The notes beneath the pieces were generated by a model that saw only the letters and a list, made by a program, of their open reading frames with translations, did not search any database and was not told the origin of the DNA. Positions 9,180 through 17,949 of a DNA stretch of 59,717 bases are shown here, in pieces. Each line of letters starts with the position of its first letter. Position 1 is the stretch's first letter. The position numbers were made by a program, and so were the translations under genes. The stretch is from an uncultured Bacteroidota bacterium. GTDB taxonomy: Bacteria > Bacteroidota > Bacteroidia > JABEUT01. The DNA lies in assembly GCA_903916255.1 (NCBI GenBank), contig CAIWVW010000070.1, forward strand, positions 1-59,717, written 5' to 3'.

Positions 9180-10583
9180 ATGAAGGTTCTATACAGGTAT
9201 ATTATAAAATCGTTTCTTGGCCCCCTGGCGCTTACACTCGTAATTGCGCTCTTTGTTTTGTTGATGCAGTTTTTGTGGAAGTACATCGATGATTTGGTTG
9301 GCAAAGGTTTGTCCGGCCTCGTTATTACCAAGTTTATGATATGGGTAACACTCTACCTTGTTCCGTTGGCTTTGCCTATGGCTATATTGCTTGCATCTAT
9401 CATGACTTTTGGCAATCTTGCCGAAAACTATGAGTTGGTTTCATTAAAATCATCAGGACTATCGCTGCCGCGTATTATGGCTCCTTTGGCTACTCTGGTG
9501 ATGATGATTTCCATCGGGGCTTTCCTTTTTGCCAATTACGGATTGCCGGTTATCAATCTTAAAATGAATTCCCTTTTGTGGGATATACAGAATACCAAAC
9601 CTGCATTTAAGCTGGAGCCTGATGTGTTTTATAGCGAAATAACAGGATACAGTATACGAATTGGTTCAAAAGACCAAGATGGAGAAACTGTGCACAATAT
9701 TCTAATTTACGACCATACATCCAATATGGGAAATACAAAAGTGGTGATGGCCAAATCAGGGAAAATAAAAATGTCGACTGATTCGCGTTACATGATTTTT
9801 GCACTGAGTGATGGCAACTCCTACGAAGATATGATGGATAATAACCAGGAACGAATTACCCACCCAATTCTGGAAAACCATTTTGCGCAACAAACCCTGT
9901 ATCTCGATTTGTCCAGTTTCCGCTTTAGCCGCACCAAAGAGGAGTTATTTAAAAGCGACTACCAGATGATGGATATGCGCCAGCTAAGCAATTCTGCCGA
10001 CTCCATTACAAAGGGACTACAGAGAAGCAAGGACCAGTTTGGCAAACAGATTGTAACCAGTTACCTGAATGTAGACCCATATCCCCGCCGCAGTTTGCGC
10101 CCACGCGGGTTGACTAACCTGCAAGATAAAATGATGTTGCTGGATGCCGCCACTAATACCGTCCGCAGCGCAAAAGAAATGATTGGCGAAACATCTGCCC
10201 AATTCGATATGGCGCATTTAAGTGTTATACAGCGCGAACTGCAATGGCAGCGAACCTTCACCTTTCCGTTTGCCTGCCTGTTGTTGTTTTTTATAGGCGC
10301 ACCGTTGGGCGCTATCATCCGCAAAGGCGGACTGGGAATGCCCGTGGTGGTAGCGGCAGGTTTTTTTGTAGGGTATTACATTTTAACTATTGTAGGAACC
10401 AAATCGGCGCGGCAGGAAGAAATGAGTGTTTTTGCCGGTTCGTGGTTGTCGGCCATGGTGCTTACACCCATAGGTGTATTCCTTACCTACAAAGCGTCCG
10501 TCGACTCCGCTATATTTGACAGGGATGCCTATCTTAATTTCTTTAAGAAGGTGGTAAATTTATTCAGGATTGCTAAATCCTAG
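9180..10583 (+). CDS. LptF/LptG family lipopolysaccharide export permease
   Basis: 467 residues of the YjgP/YjgQ family. The N-terminus MKVLYRYIIKSFLGPLALTL carries the positively charged amphipathic start followed by three membrane helices (about residues 12-35, 52-78, 100-122). A periplasmic beta-jellyroll-type domain follows (about 130-350; FYSEITGYSIRIGSKDQDGETVHNILIYDH in pieces). Three C-terminal helices finish the protein (about 360-380, 390-410, 420-440). LptF/G form the membrane part of the LptB2FG ABC transporter that extracts LPS from the inner membrane. The periplasmic loop is longer than in E. coli, as is usual in Bacteroidota. Whether it is LptF or LptG cannot be decided. It ends 5 bp before the convergent GNAT gene. 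Confidence 0.88.
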   Translation: MKVLYRYIIKSFLGPLALTLVIALFVLLMQFLWKYIDDLVGKGLSGLVITKFMIWVTLYLVPLALPMAILLASIMTFGNLAENYELVSLKSSGLSLPRIMAPLATLVMMISIGAFLFANYGLPVINLKMNSLLWDIQNTKPAFKLEPDVFYSEITGYSIRIGSKDQDGETVHNILIYDHTSNMGNTKVVMAKSGKIKMSTDSRYMIFALSDGNSYEDMMDNNQERITHPILENHFAQQTLYLDLSSFRFSRTKEELFKSDYQMMDMRQLSNSADSITKGLQRSKDQFGKQIVTSYLNVDPYPRRSLRPRGLTNLQDKMMLLDAATNTVRSAKEMIGETSAQFDMAHLSVIQRELQWQRTFTFPFACLLLFFIGAPLGAIIRKGGLGMPVVVAAGFFVGYYILTIVGTKSARQEEMSVFAGSWLSAMVLTPIGVFLTYKASVDSAIFDRDAYLNFFKKVVNLFRIAKS

Positions 10584-10588
10584 GAATA

Positions 10589-11041
10589 TTAAATTCCCTT
10601 CCCAAAACAAACACTGTTCTCCACGCCTTCATATTGCCCGTAGTTGGGTATGATTTCGTACCCGTTTTTAGTATAAAGCCGTATGGCATCGGGTTGGCGT
10701 TTGCCGGTTTCCAGCAGGCATTTTTTATAGTTCAGTTCTTTTGCCCAGTTTTCAAGTTCTGTTAAAACAAGGGTGGCAATACCCAGTCCGCGCTTGTGCG
10801 GCGGCACATACATCCGTTTTACTTCCATCGCCTCCGGCGAATATTCCTTAATAGCGCCGCAACCCACAGGTGTGTCGTCGCTATAGGCTACAATCACATA
10901 TTTTATGGCATCTATCTTGTTGTATTGGGAGTAAAATCCGTGTTCATCGCCATCCACAATTTTTAATTCCGCGTCCAGTTCTTTCACCAAAATTTGAAAG
11001 TCAAAATCATTGGAGTCGGTTCGTCGGCAAGTAATATTCAT
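10589..11041 (-). CDS. GNAT family N-acetyltransferase
   Basis: 150 residues from the ATG at 11041 (MNITCRRTDSNDF). Longer in-frame versions would run back into gldG and add a tryptophan-rich stretch unlike the family. The GNAT fold is seen: VIVAYSDDTPVGCGAIKEY (strands 2-4), the acetyl-CoA-binding loop VKRMYVPPHKRGLGIATLVL (Q/RxxGxG/A form), and the C-terminal LETGKRQPDAIRLYTKNGYEIIPNYG. It transfers acetyl from acetyl-CoA to an unknown amine. It starts 7 bp after the gldG stop and is thus the last gene of the gldF-gldG operon; whether this linkage is functional is unknown. Confidence 0.85.
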   Translation of the reverse strand: MNITCRRTDSNDFDFQILVKELDAELKIVDGDEHGFYSQYNKIDAIKYVIVAYSDDTPVGCGAIKEYSPEAMEVKRMYVPPHKRGLGIATLVLTELENWAKELNYKKCLLETGKRQPDAIRLYTKNGYEIIPNYGQYEGVENSVCFGKGI

Positions 11042-11048
11042 ACCGTAT

Positions 11049-12779
11049 TTATTTAGCGTACTTGGCTTTCCGTATGGCGGCCAGAATAAGTCCCAGCAGT
11101 ATAATGAGGAATACCGGCACCACAAGGTTAATAATTTGCCATTGTGTTTGCTGCAATTTGGCTCGCTTGTTATCGAGCAAACGTATTTGCAATTCGCGGC
11201 CCCTTACCTGCAACAACGCGGAATCGCCGCAGAGGTAATTCATGCTGTTTAAAATAAAATCTTTATTGCTGTACATTTCTTTGGTCCATCTGTCTTGGCC
11301 CAATGGCAGGGCATTGGTGCCATTGTATTCGAGTTCATTGCGTATAACATCCCCATCTGATACTACAATCATAGCGGTTGGCTTGCTTTCCGCTTTGAAT
11401 CCATATTTCGGCGAGTTAGCCACTGCATCAGGAAGGCGGCCTTTGTATAAGGATGTGAACTTACCTTCAAGCAGCACGGCAACAGGTTGGAATTTCATTT
11501 TGAAAATATCCTGACTTAGGTGCAAATGTGTAATACCCATACTTATGCGCGCCGGTGCGCTGCGCAACATGGTCGATTTGGATGTGGCAAGTAAAATGGT
11601 TTTCTTAATTCCCGGAACCCTAATAGTATCAAGGGTGCTGGCCATATTCAGTTCTACAAGGTTCAGGTTTTTTACGATAGGGTTAGTGCCGGAAGGAGCA
11701 ATCAGCGGCTCGTAAAACCATTGTTCGAGTTTCCATTGAGGCTGTTCACCCTTCAAGGCAGTATTTACAGGAACGGCGGAACATTGGTAATCTAACACGA
11801 TGTTATTGTTCAGTCTCACGCCATATTGGAAAAGCATATCCTCCAGGTTCATGTCATTCGGGAAGCCAATCACGTTGCCATATAATGCGAGTGTATCGAG
11901 CGGAGTATACAATGGGTCCAGCAGCCAGAATACTTTTCCGCCATTCATAATATACTGGTCAAGGGCAAGCTTATCCGGTTCGCTGAAAGCAGTGTCGGGT
12001 TTGGCAATAACGACGGCTCTGTAACGCACATTGTGCATGGAATCCAATAAAGAGCCAATGGTATGGTGTATAAAAACCCTGCGTACATTATAATATTCAC
12101 TCAATGCCTGGGTAGCACTCGCCGTTTGTATGGAATCCAGTTCTCCGTGTCCTAGTATAAAGGATATGCTTGGTTTGGAATCAATTGTAAGCTTGTGAAT
12201 GGCATTATCGATATTATATTCCAACTCTTCTATAGAGTAGTTAATGGCTGCCATCGGGTTTGTATTGCCCTGGCGCTGGAGAATATCCATAGAGATTTCC
12301 CGTCCCCGGTAGGAAAGAATGGCACCCGGAACAATGGTTTGCTCGGAATTGCCCGAAGATTCTTCAACCTGCAAATCGATAGGGGAGAGGCCTTCCTTGT
12401 ATAATTGTTTGATTAACTCCAACCTTACTTTCGGGTCAGGGTTTGCTGTAGGGTCAATGAATTCATATTGCACTTTCCCGCCCGAATAGGCGCGGAATTC
12501 ATCCAGCATTTCCTTGGTTTCATCGCGCAGGCGCACCATGCCTGATGGTAATTTAGGTCCATCAAGGTAAACCTTGAAGAATGCTGTGCCTTCAATATTC
12601 TCGGCTATTTTTTTTGATTGAGGCGAAAGGGTATAACGTCCTTCCGACGTTAAATCGAAACGATGAAAAACAAATGAGCCGACATAGTTCAGAAGGAACA
12701 AGGAAAGGATACTTAATCCAAGCCTCATCAGGTCCCTTCCGGCAGATTTCTTTTTATATGTAACCGCTTCGTTTACCAT
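11049..12779 (-). CDS. gldG: Gliding motility-associated ABC transporter substrate-binding protein GldG
   Basis: 576 residues. An N-terminal cytoplasmic tail with one membrane helix (about 17-38, LGLSILSLFLLNYVGSFVF), a large extracytoplasmic ABC_transp_aux-type domain (RYTLSPQSKKIAENIEGTAFFKVYL in pieces; FILGHGELDS; AVVIAKPDTAFSEPDKLALDQY; GGKVFWLLDPLYTPLD), and a C-terminal helix (about 548-568, IINLVVPVFLIILLGLILAAI). This is the GldG architecture. GldF/GldG act with the ATPase GldA in Flavobacterium gliding; gldA is not in the window. The gene starts 7 bp inside the 3' end of gldF (ATG at 12779), so the two are probably translationally coupled. Confidence 0.92.
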   Translation of the reverse strand: MVNEAVTYKKKSAGRDLMRLGLSILSLFLLNYVGSFVFHRFDLTSEGRYTLSPQSKKIAENIEGTAFFKVYLDGPKLPSGMVRLRDETKEMLDEFRAYSGGKVQYEFIDPTANPDPKVRLELIKQLYKEGLSPIDLQVEESSGNSEQTIVPGAILSYRGREISMDILQRQGNTNPMAAINYSIEELEYNIDNAIHKLTIDSKPSISFILGHGELDSIQTASATQALSEYYNVRRVFIHHTIGSLLDSMHNVRYRAVVIAKPDTAFSEPDKLALDQYIMNGGKVFWLLDPLYTPLDTLALYGNVIGFPNDMNLEDMLFQYGVRLNNNIVLDYQCSAVPVNTALKGEQPQWKLEQWFYEPLIAPSGTNPIVKNLNLVELNMASTLDTIRVPGIKKTILLATSKSTMLRSAPARISMGITHLHLSQDIFKMKFQPVAVLLEGKFTSLYKGRLPDAVANSPKYGFKAESKPTAMIVVSDGDVIRNELEYNGTNALPLGQDRWTKEMYSNKDFILNSMNYLCGDSALLQVRGRELQIRLLDNKRAKLQQTQWQIINLVVPVFLIILLGLILAAIRKAKYAK

Positions 12780-13504
12780 TTTCTGCTTTCTAAAGAGGTG
12801 CGGGTCATTAATATAAATGCAGTGGAAATGCTGGCGAAATAAATTACATCACGGGTGTCTATTACGCCCCTGCTCATGGAGGAATAGTGCATACTGATAC
12901 CCATCAACTGGATGAAGTTACCAACCGCACCGGAAGAAACAAATTGCCCTATAAATGTAAACCCGGTGTAACAAACAAAACATAGTATCACCGCGAAAAT
13001 AAAGGATACCACCTGATTGTTGCTGATGCAGGATGCAAACACCCCGATAGATGTGAAGCCGCCTGCCAGAAATATCAATCCGAGGTAGGAGCCCCAGGTG
13101 CGGCCGTTATCGATGTTTCCGGGCGGGTCGCCTAAAACGGAGACGGAGTAATAATATACCAGTGTAGGCAGCAAAGCAAGTATTACTAGTACAATACAGG
13201 CAAAATATTTGGCCAGTATAATTTCAATATCGCTTAGCGGGCGGGTAAGGAGAAGTTCAATGGTTCCGGTTTTCTTTTCTTCGGCAAATGAACGCATGGT
13301 TACCGCCGGAATAAGAAACATGAAGACCCAGGGAGCAAGCACAAATAAAGGGTCGATACCTGCATAGCCACCGTTTAAAATATTCGATTCGAAAGGGAAT
13401 ACCCAAAGCAAAAGACCCATGGCAATAAGGAAAACACCTATTACGATGTACCCGATTAATGAACCGAGAAAGCCTGATATTTCCTTTTTTAGTAGTGCGA
13501 ACAT
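12773..13504 (-). CDS. gldF: Gliding motility-associated ABC transporter permease GldF
   Basis: 243 residues from the ATG at 13504 (MFALLKKEISGFLGS). A TTG at 13522 would add six residues and overlap the promoter element. Six hydrophobic helices are visible (starting near residues 15, 52, 97, 136, 163 and 215) and the PAVTMRSFAEEKKTGTIELLLTRPL signature of ABC-2 permeases lies after helix 2 (quoted in part: RSFAEEKKTGTIELLLT). It forms the membrane channel of the GldAFG transporter. Operon order gldF-gldG-GNAT, with TAATTTTG at 13527-13520 as promoter. Divergent from the TerB/J-domain gene. Confidence 0.92.
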   Translation of the reverse strand: MFALLKKEISGFLGSLIGYIVIGVFLIAMGLLLWVFPFESNILNGGYAGIDPLFVLAPWVFMFLIPAVTMRSFAEEKKTGTIELLLTRPLSDIEIILAKYFACIVLVILALLPTLVYYYSVSVLGDPPGNIDNGRTWGSYLGLIFLAGGFTSIGVFASCISNNQVVSFIFAVILCFVCYTGFTFIGQFVSSGAVGNFIQLMGISMHYSSMSRGVIDTRDVIYFASISTAFILMTRTSLESRKW

Positions 13505-13519
13505 GTTGATTGTGCGACC

Positions 13520-13527
13520 CAAAATTA
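13520..13527 (-). promoter_or_regulatory. -7 element TAATTTTG of gldFG operon
   Basis: Minus-strand TAnnTTTG match, 15 bp upstream of the gldF ATG at 13504. Confidence 0.5.
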
Positions 13528-13593
13528 ATAAAATAGCTAACAGCCAATAGCCGGTAGCTTACAGCTTTTTTGAACAGTGTGCTTAAAACTACC

Positions 13594-13601
13594 TATTTTT
13601 G
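13594..13601 (+). promoter_or_regulatory. -7 element TATTTTTG of TerB/J-domain gene
   Basis: TAnnTTTG match, 12 bp before the ATG at 13614. It implies a very short leader and argues against an in-frame TTG start at 13599. Confidence 0.5.
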
Positions 13602-13613
13602 CGCCTCTTACGT

Positions 13614-14396
13614 ATGATAAATATAACGGGAAAGTTTTTTGGGGCGCTTATTGGTTGGTTCCTTGGCAGGTTTGATGGCGCTATTGCAGGTTTTTTGCTG
13701 GGCGCTATTTTCGATGAGTTTATAAAATCGCAGCAAGGTGGCCCAAAAAATGCAGGCACCCATGCGGGTAATGCTTCATTCGATACTACATTTGACGGCA
13801 GTCCTATAGATTTCGATTATATACTTGTTTCGCTTTCGGCAGCGGTGATGAAAAGCGATGGTGCCGCCACACGTTCCGAACTGGATTATGTAAAAGATTT
13901 TTTTGTACGTCAGTTTGGCGTGGAAAAAACGAAGCAAGATTTACTGATTCTTCGCGAAGCATTGAAACAACCAATTCCGTTGGACAGGGTATGCAACATG
14001 GCAAGGGCTAAAATGAATTACCAGACAAGGGTTCAGCTATTGCATTACCTTTTTGGAATAGCCTATGCCGATGGCAATTTTTCATCAGCGGAACAATCTG
14101 TTTTGAACAGGATAGCAATTTATTTACGGATTAGCCCAACCGATTACAATTCCATTGCATCTATGTTTAGCGGGGTGAAAACTGCACCTGCCAATAACAG
14201 GGTTTATGAAACACTCGGTGTTGAACGTAATGCTACAGAAGAAGAAATAAAAAAAGCCTATCGGCAGATGGCCCTTAAATATCACCCGGACAGGGTTACA
14301 CATTTAGGGGAAGTTGCGAGAAAGGCGGCGGAAGAAAAGTTTAAAAAGATACAAGAGGCTTACGAGGCAATTAAAAAGGACAAGGGTTTTTCGTGA
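13614..14396 (+). CDS. TerB-like and DnaJ-domain co-chaperone (DjlA-like)
   Basis: 260 residues. The N-terminus is a glycine-zipper hydrophobic segment ([21 protein letters not shown], read in overlapping pieces) that may insert in the membrane. Residues about 62-185 form a TerB-like helical domain ([34 protein letters not shown], both with the acidic TerB motif). A C-terminal J domain covers about 200-260, with the HPD triad in LKYHPDRV near residue 223. The order TerB then J matches DjlA, a membrane-anchored DnaK co-chaperone. It stimulates Hsp70 ATPase through HPD. Monocistronic or co-transcribed with the next gene 31 bp downstream. Confidence 0.85.
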   Translation: MINITGKFFGALIGWFLGRFDGAIAGFLLGAIFDEFIKSQQGGPKNAGTHAGNASFDTTFDGSPIDFDYILVSLSAAVMKSDGAATRSELDYVKDFFVRQFGVEKTKQDLLILREALKQPIPLDRVCNMARAKMNYQTRVQLLHYLFGIAYADGNFSSAEQSVLNRIAIYLRISPTDYNSIASMFSGVKTAPANNRVYETLGVERNATEEEIKKAYRQMALKYHPDRVTHLGEVARKAAEEKFKKIQEAYEAIKKDKGFS

Positions 14397-14427
14397 TAGG
14401 AAGCTTTAATTAAATTTAAAAAAATAA

Positions 14428-15750
14428 ATGAAAGATTTTATGAATAAGAAATTTACCGTAATATGTGCACTATGCCTTTCATTTATTTTTAAAATGGAAG
14501 CTCAACGTGAATGGGGTGCTTCTATGAAAAATCCACCTCTGCCAAAAGTATACACCCAAAATATTGGCAAAGAGCATTTCCCAAAACGCGCTAATCTTCC
14601 GCTATACGACAGCATTTACTATTGGACCTTTGATACTGCTGCTGCGGGATGGGATTTTAACTCGAAAGAAGTTAAGATAGTTTATAATGCCGGCAATAAA
14701 ATTGCCAGCCAGCTGATTCAGGACTGGAATGGCAGTGCATGGGTGAATTTTACGGCCGATACTTTTTATTTCAATGCCAATAATTTAGATACAACCGATA
14801 TTGAACAAGCCTGGACCGGCACCAAGTGGGAAAATGAATATTGGTACACCTACACCTATAATGCAAGCGACAGCGAAACCAGTGAAGTAGAGCAAATATG
14901 GACCGGAAGCACATGGCGGAACTATCAAAAATATGTGTATACTTATGATGCCCACAACAACAAAACAAATTTAATGGCGCTGCAATGGAGCGGCAGCAAC
15001 TGGTCATTTAGTTATCATTATGCGTACACTTATAACTCCAATAATTTAAAAATAATGGAAGTGGATAGTACCGCCGCAAGTACTGAACGATGGTTATATA
15101 GCTATAATATCAATAATTTATTGGTTGATGACAGTTCGCAATACTGGACCGGCAGCGGATGGGCAACCGATTTTAATTATATGTATACATACAATGCCAG
15201 TAACTCAGATACCAGCGAAGTGATACAGCAATGGACAGGAAGCGTGTGGGCAGGTTATGAAAAATATACCTACACCTACGATGCCTCCCAAAATATGATT
15301 GGCCAGCTATATTATACCTGGACCGGTAATGCCACCGAGAAGTTTCAGCAGTATGCCTATACCTACGATGCAAATAATAATATGTTGTCGGAAGAAATGA
15401 AACAGTTTTTTGATGCTGGAACGCGGGTAATACTCGGCGACAGCATTTATTGGTATTTTCATAAAACAACAGGAATAAATGAAGCGAAAGATAACGGAAA
15501 CCTGTTGGTTTACCCTAACCCAAGCAATGGTAAGTTTACTATCCAAATTAAAAATGGACAATGGCTAATGGCGAACGGAACAATGGAGGTTGGAGTATAT
15601 AATCAGCTTGGCCAGCAAGTTTTTTCCGAATCGGCAACTGCTAATTACCCGTCGTCAATCGATTTAAGTAATCGGCCCGATGGTATTTACTTCCTTATTC
15701 TGAAGGGTGGGCAAGGAGAAATGAAAACCAAGTTGGTTATCCAACGATAA
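14428..15750 (+). CDS. T9SS-secreted repeat protein (WTGSxW...YTYDA repeats)
   Basis: 440 residues; the ATG at 14428 (MKDFMNKK) is used, though the internal ATG at 14440 gives a more typical signal peptide (MNKKFTVICALCLSFIFKMEAQ). Residues about 85-340 are seven or eight imperfect repeats of about 32 residues with the pattern WTGSxW...YxYTYNAxNxxTSEVxQ, giving a beta-rich solenoid-like body. Residues about 350-440 are a T9SS type A sorting domain (LLVYPNPSNGKFTIQI; RPDGIYFLIL; KLVIQR). The sorting domain contains an odd insertion (KNGQWLMANGTME) whose DNA resembles the reiterated intergenic repeats. Function unknown; an adhesin or wall-associated role is guesswork. Confidence 0.82.
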   Translation: MKDFMNKKFTVICALCLSFIFKMEAQREWGASMKNPPLPKVYTQNIGKEHFPKRANLPLYDSIYYWTFDTAAAGWDFNSKEVKIVYNAGNKIASQLIQDWNGSAWVNFTADTFYFNANNLDTTDIEQAWTGTKWENEYWYTYTYNASDSETSEVEQIWTGSTWRNYQKYVYTYDAHNNKTNLMALQWSGSNWSFSYHYAYTYNSNNLKIMEVDSTAASTERWLYSYNINNLLVDDSSQYWTGSGWATDFNYMYTYNASNSDTSEVIQQWTGSVWAGYEKYTYTYDASQNMIGQLYYTWTGNATEKFQQYAYTYDANNNMLSEEMKQFFDAGTRVILGDSIYWYFHKTTGINEAKDNGNLLVYPNPSNGKFTIQIKNGQWLMANGTMEVGVYNQLGQQVFSESATANYPSSIDLSNRPDGIYFLILKGGQGEMKTKLVIQR

Positions 15751-15783
15751 ATTCAGTTTGGGTTTCGTTAAATAGCGCGTGAA

Positions 15784-16410
15784 TTATTCGGTAGGTAAGC
15801 CAAGTTCCTTGAAGCGGTAAATAATTTTTTCGAATGTTGCCAGCGGCTCGGCATTATCCCAAATGTAGCGTTGAAATGCTATTCCCGCAAAGCCTAGTTC
15901 TTTTGCTTTTTCGATACTGTCGAGGGTAGCGCCACCACGCGCAATTACCTTGCCGGGGTAGGTGGGTATTATTCTTTTTAAGGTGCCTGCATTAAAACTC
16001 GGCCTATGCCCATGCGGGTTAGTGAATACCGGTGAAATCATTATATAGTCAAAATCCTTATAGGTCGCATCGAGCGAAGAAAGGCTTTTGCAGGAGGTTC
16101 CCATAATAAACTTACCGCGACGCAAGCGTAGTTTCGCTTTTTGAAAGAAAAAACCGAGTTTTTTGTTCCGTTCCCTTTTTGATACGTGGATGCCTTTAAG
16201 CTCAAAATGCATCAATAGGTTGTGATGGGTATGAATAATAATTTTTTTTCGCTGAGCCGGGGTAAATTCATCCAGGTAGCGTTTTAAATTCTCTTCGTTT
16301 AGTTTTGGCTTGCGCACATGCAGAGATGGTAACCCCATATCAAGCATTTTGCCTAAAATCAGGTGCTCGTTTTCTATGTTTTTGGAGGCCGTAATTACAA
16401 TCAGCTTCAT
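15784..16410 (-). CDS. ThiE/TenI-like TIM-barrel protein
   Basis: 208 residues resembling thiamine-phosphate synthase. Recognisable: LHVRKPKLNEENLKRYL (matching the QLRxK strand), IIIHTHHNLLMHFELKGIHVS (matching the N-D-x...GVHLGQ region), IMGTSCKSLSSL (G-x-S), YIMISPVFTNPHG and VIARGGATLDSIEKAKELGFAGIAF (phosphate-binding loop, read in parts). The HLGQxD motif that holds magnesium and substrate in true ThiE is replaced by HVSKRER, so genuine thiamine-phosphate synthase activity is doubtful. It starts 2 bp after the preceding gene and is the last in a PPTase - GGGPS - ThiE-like operon. No other thiamine genes are nearby. Confidence 0.75.
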   Translation of the reverse strand: MKLIVITASKNIENEHLILGKMLDMGLPSLHVRKPKLNEENLKRYLDEFTPAQRKKIIIHTHHNLLMHFELKGIHVSKRERNKKLGFFFQKAKLRLRRGKFIMGTSCKSLSSLDATYKDFDYIMISPVFTNPHGHRPSFNAGTLKRIIPTYPGKVIARGGATLDSIEKAKELGFAGIAFQRYIWDNAEPLATFEKIIYRFKELGLPTE

Positions 16411-16412
16411 TT

Positions 16413-17183
16413 TTAGTCTTTTGCGGCCGCAATATACGTAGAACTTTGATGTACTGCACTTACAATTTCCGAAATCGATTCAGGTGATTGTTCAGCAATT
16501 GTTCCAATAACCAGCAAGTCGGCCCCTGCCACACAAAGGTCATAGGCTGTTTCGGCGGTTTTAATTCCCCCGCCAATAATAAGGGGTATGTTGATGTTTT
16601 TCTTCACTTCCTTAATCATCTTTTCCGAAACTGGTTTTAAAGCTCCGCTACCGGTATCCAGGTAAATTAGTTTTAATCCAAGCATTTCGCCGGCCATGGC
16701 TGTACATACTGCAATATCGCTTTTGTTGTGCGGAATAGGCAATGTGTTACTCATGTATGCTGCCGATGTACTGCTGCCACCGTCTATGAGCATATAGCCG
16801 GTAGGGATAATTTCAAGGTTGGTTTTTTTTAGTACAGGAGCGCTTAACACATGTTTTCCGATAAGGTTATCAGGGTTACGCCCCGAAATAAGCGACAAAA
16901 AAAGGATACCATCTGCATGAGGGTCTATCTGGTCGGGCGAACCGGGAAAAAGTATTAATGGAATGTCGGTAGTTTTCTTTATTGTTTCTACGCAGCGTTG
17001 CAAACTTCCTTTAGTAAGGATGCTTCCGCCCACTAAAATATAATCGACTCCCGCTTCAATTCCATTGGTAAGCGCGGCGGTCGATTTGAATTTGTCAGGG
17101 TCGATAAGCAAGGCCAGTTTTTTCTTGCGGCTTTTTACCCCTTCTTCAATAGTTTGATATATGCTTAATGGTTTCACGAACAT
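16413..17183 (-). CDS. Geranylgeranylglyceryl phosphate synthase family protein (GGGPS/PcrB)
   Basis: 256 residues from the ATG at 17183 (MFVKPLSIYQ); a TTG at 17216 would overlap the upstream gene. TIM-barrel prenyltransferase signatures: LALLIDPDKF (residues about 23-32), VDYILVGGSILTKG, PLILFPGSPDQIDPHADGIL, YMLIDGGSSTSA, LKLIYLDTGSGALKPVS and PLIIGGGIKTAETA with VIGTIAE. These enzymes join a polyprenyl diphosphate to sn-glycerol-1-phosphate by an ether bond, the first step of archaeal-type lipids; group II GGGPS are known in several Bacteroidota. Prenyl chain length cannot be read reliably. Second gene of a three-gene operon. Confidence 0.87.
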   Translation of the reverse strand: MFVKPLSIYQTIEEGVKSRKKKLALLIDPDKFKSTAALTNGIEAGVDYILVGGSILTKGSLQRCVETIKKTTDIPLILFPGSPDQIDPHADGILFLSLISGRNPDNLIGKHVLSAPVLKKTNLEIIPTGYMLIDGGSSTSAAYMSNTLPIPHNKSDIAVCTAMAGEMLGLKLIYLDTGSGALKPVSEKMIKEVKKNINIPLIIGGGIKTAETAYDLCVAGADLLVIGTIAEQSPESISEIVSAVHQSSTYIAAAKD

Positions 17184-17199
17184 AATTAATGCGTCAAAG

Positions 17200-17859
17200 T
17201 TAGAAATTTTTTTCAAAATCCTTATGAGAATAGTCTGTTTGAATAAGTATAAAATCGTTAATCTGCTTATAATTCATGGGAACGGTAATAGGTCTTTTCC
17301 CCTTGTATATAAACCCGTTAAGTATCCCTTCGGTAGACAATTTGAAAGGCTGCAGCATTAATTCTGTCTTAAAAGAAACTTCGCCCAAAGAATATACTTT
17401 AAACATAACTTCTTTTGCTCCCCAAACAATAGTGAGTTGTTCGATGGAAGGATTTGCCCCCAAATACTCTTTTTCTTTTTCACCTGTAAACCGGTTGGCT
17501 ATTTTTAAAATACGCGGGTGCAGCCTTTCAATATCTATTCCGGGTGTTTCCTCTGAATTTAAAGCTATGGCAACCATTTTACCTGAGTGGCTGATAGAAA
17601 TTTTGTCGGGGCAATTAGCGAAAAAAGGTTTTCCGTTATCCTTATAAATGATAGAAGGGGGGGAGGGGTAAAATTCTTTTAAAAGTACCCTGACTGCCAA
17701 CCACTCCAAACGTCTGCCGGGATTAGTGATAAGTGCGTAAGCATCTGCGTCGGCTTGGTTTAACGCGGCCATTTCAAGTAGGGCAAACTCATCTTCTTTC
17801 ACATCCCATACCGCTGAGCGTTGACCATCCTGATGCGCTATTTTTTGAATTACGGGCAT
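17200..17859 (-). CDS. 4'-phosphopantetheinyl transferase (Sfp-type)
   Basis: 219 residues. The two catalytic signatures of the superfamily are present: GIDIERLHPR (Asp and the following acidic residue bind magnesium) near residue 109 and IVWGAKEVMFKVYSLGEVSFK (WxxKE motif) near residue 144. The substrate-side SISHSGKMVAIAL (about 93-105) is also typical. It activates acyl- or peptidyl-carrier proteins by transferring phosphopantetheine from coenzyme A. First gene of the operon that continues into the GGGPS-like gene 16 bp downstream. In a genome with no synthase genes visible here it may be the general AcpS substitute (inference). Confidence 0.9.
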   Translation of the reverse strand: MPVIQKIAHQDGQRSAVWDVKEDEFALLEMAALNQADADAYALITNPGRRLEWLAVRVLLKEFYPSPPSIIYKDNGKPFFANCPDKISISHSGKMVAIALNSEETPGIDIERLHPRILKIANRFTGEKEKEYLGANPSIEQLTIVWGAKEVMFKVYSLGEVSFKTELMLQPFKLSTEGILNGFIYKGKRPITVPMNYKQINDFILIQTDYSHKDFEKNF

Positions 17860-17887
17860 AATGCTACAATATTAATACCCTTTTTCA

Positions 17888-17895
17888 TACCTTTG
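17888..17895 (+). promoter_or_regulatory. -7 element TACCTTTG of ahcY
   Basis: Exact TAnnTTTG match, 54 bp before the ahcY ATG at 17950. It lies between ahcY and the divergent PPTase operon. Confidence 0.5.
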
Positions 17896-17949
17896 CATCG
17901 CTTTTTGAAATGATTTGCATTTACCCTATAACCATCAAAATTAAATAAG

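Noticed and set aside
10589-11125. Longer 178-codon version of the GNAT protein
   Set aside because: The extra 28 residues overlap gldG coding sequence and are Trp/Cys-rich; the ATG at 11041 gives a normal GNAT start.
11010-11252. Plus-strand open frame across the GNAT/gldG junction
   Set aside because: It spans the ends of two well-supported minus-strand genes and shows no family features.
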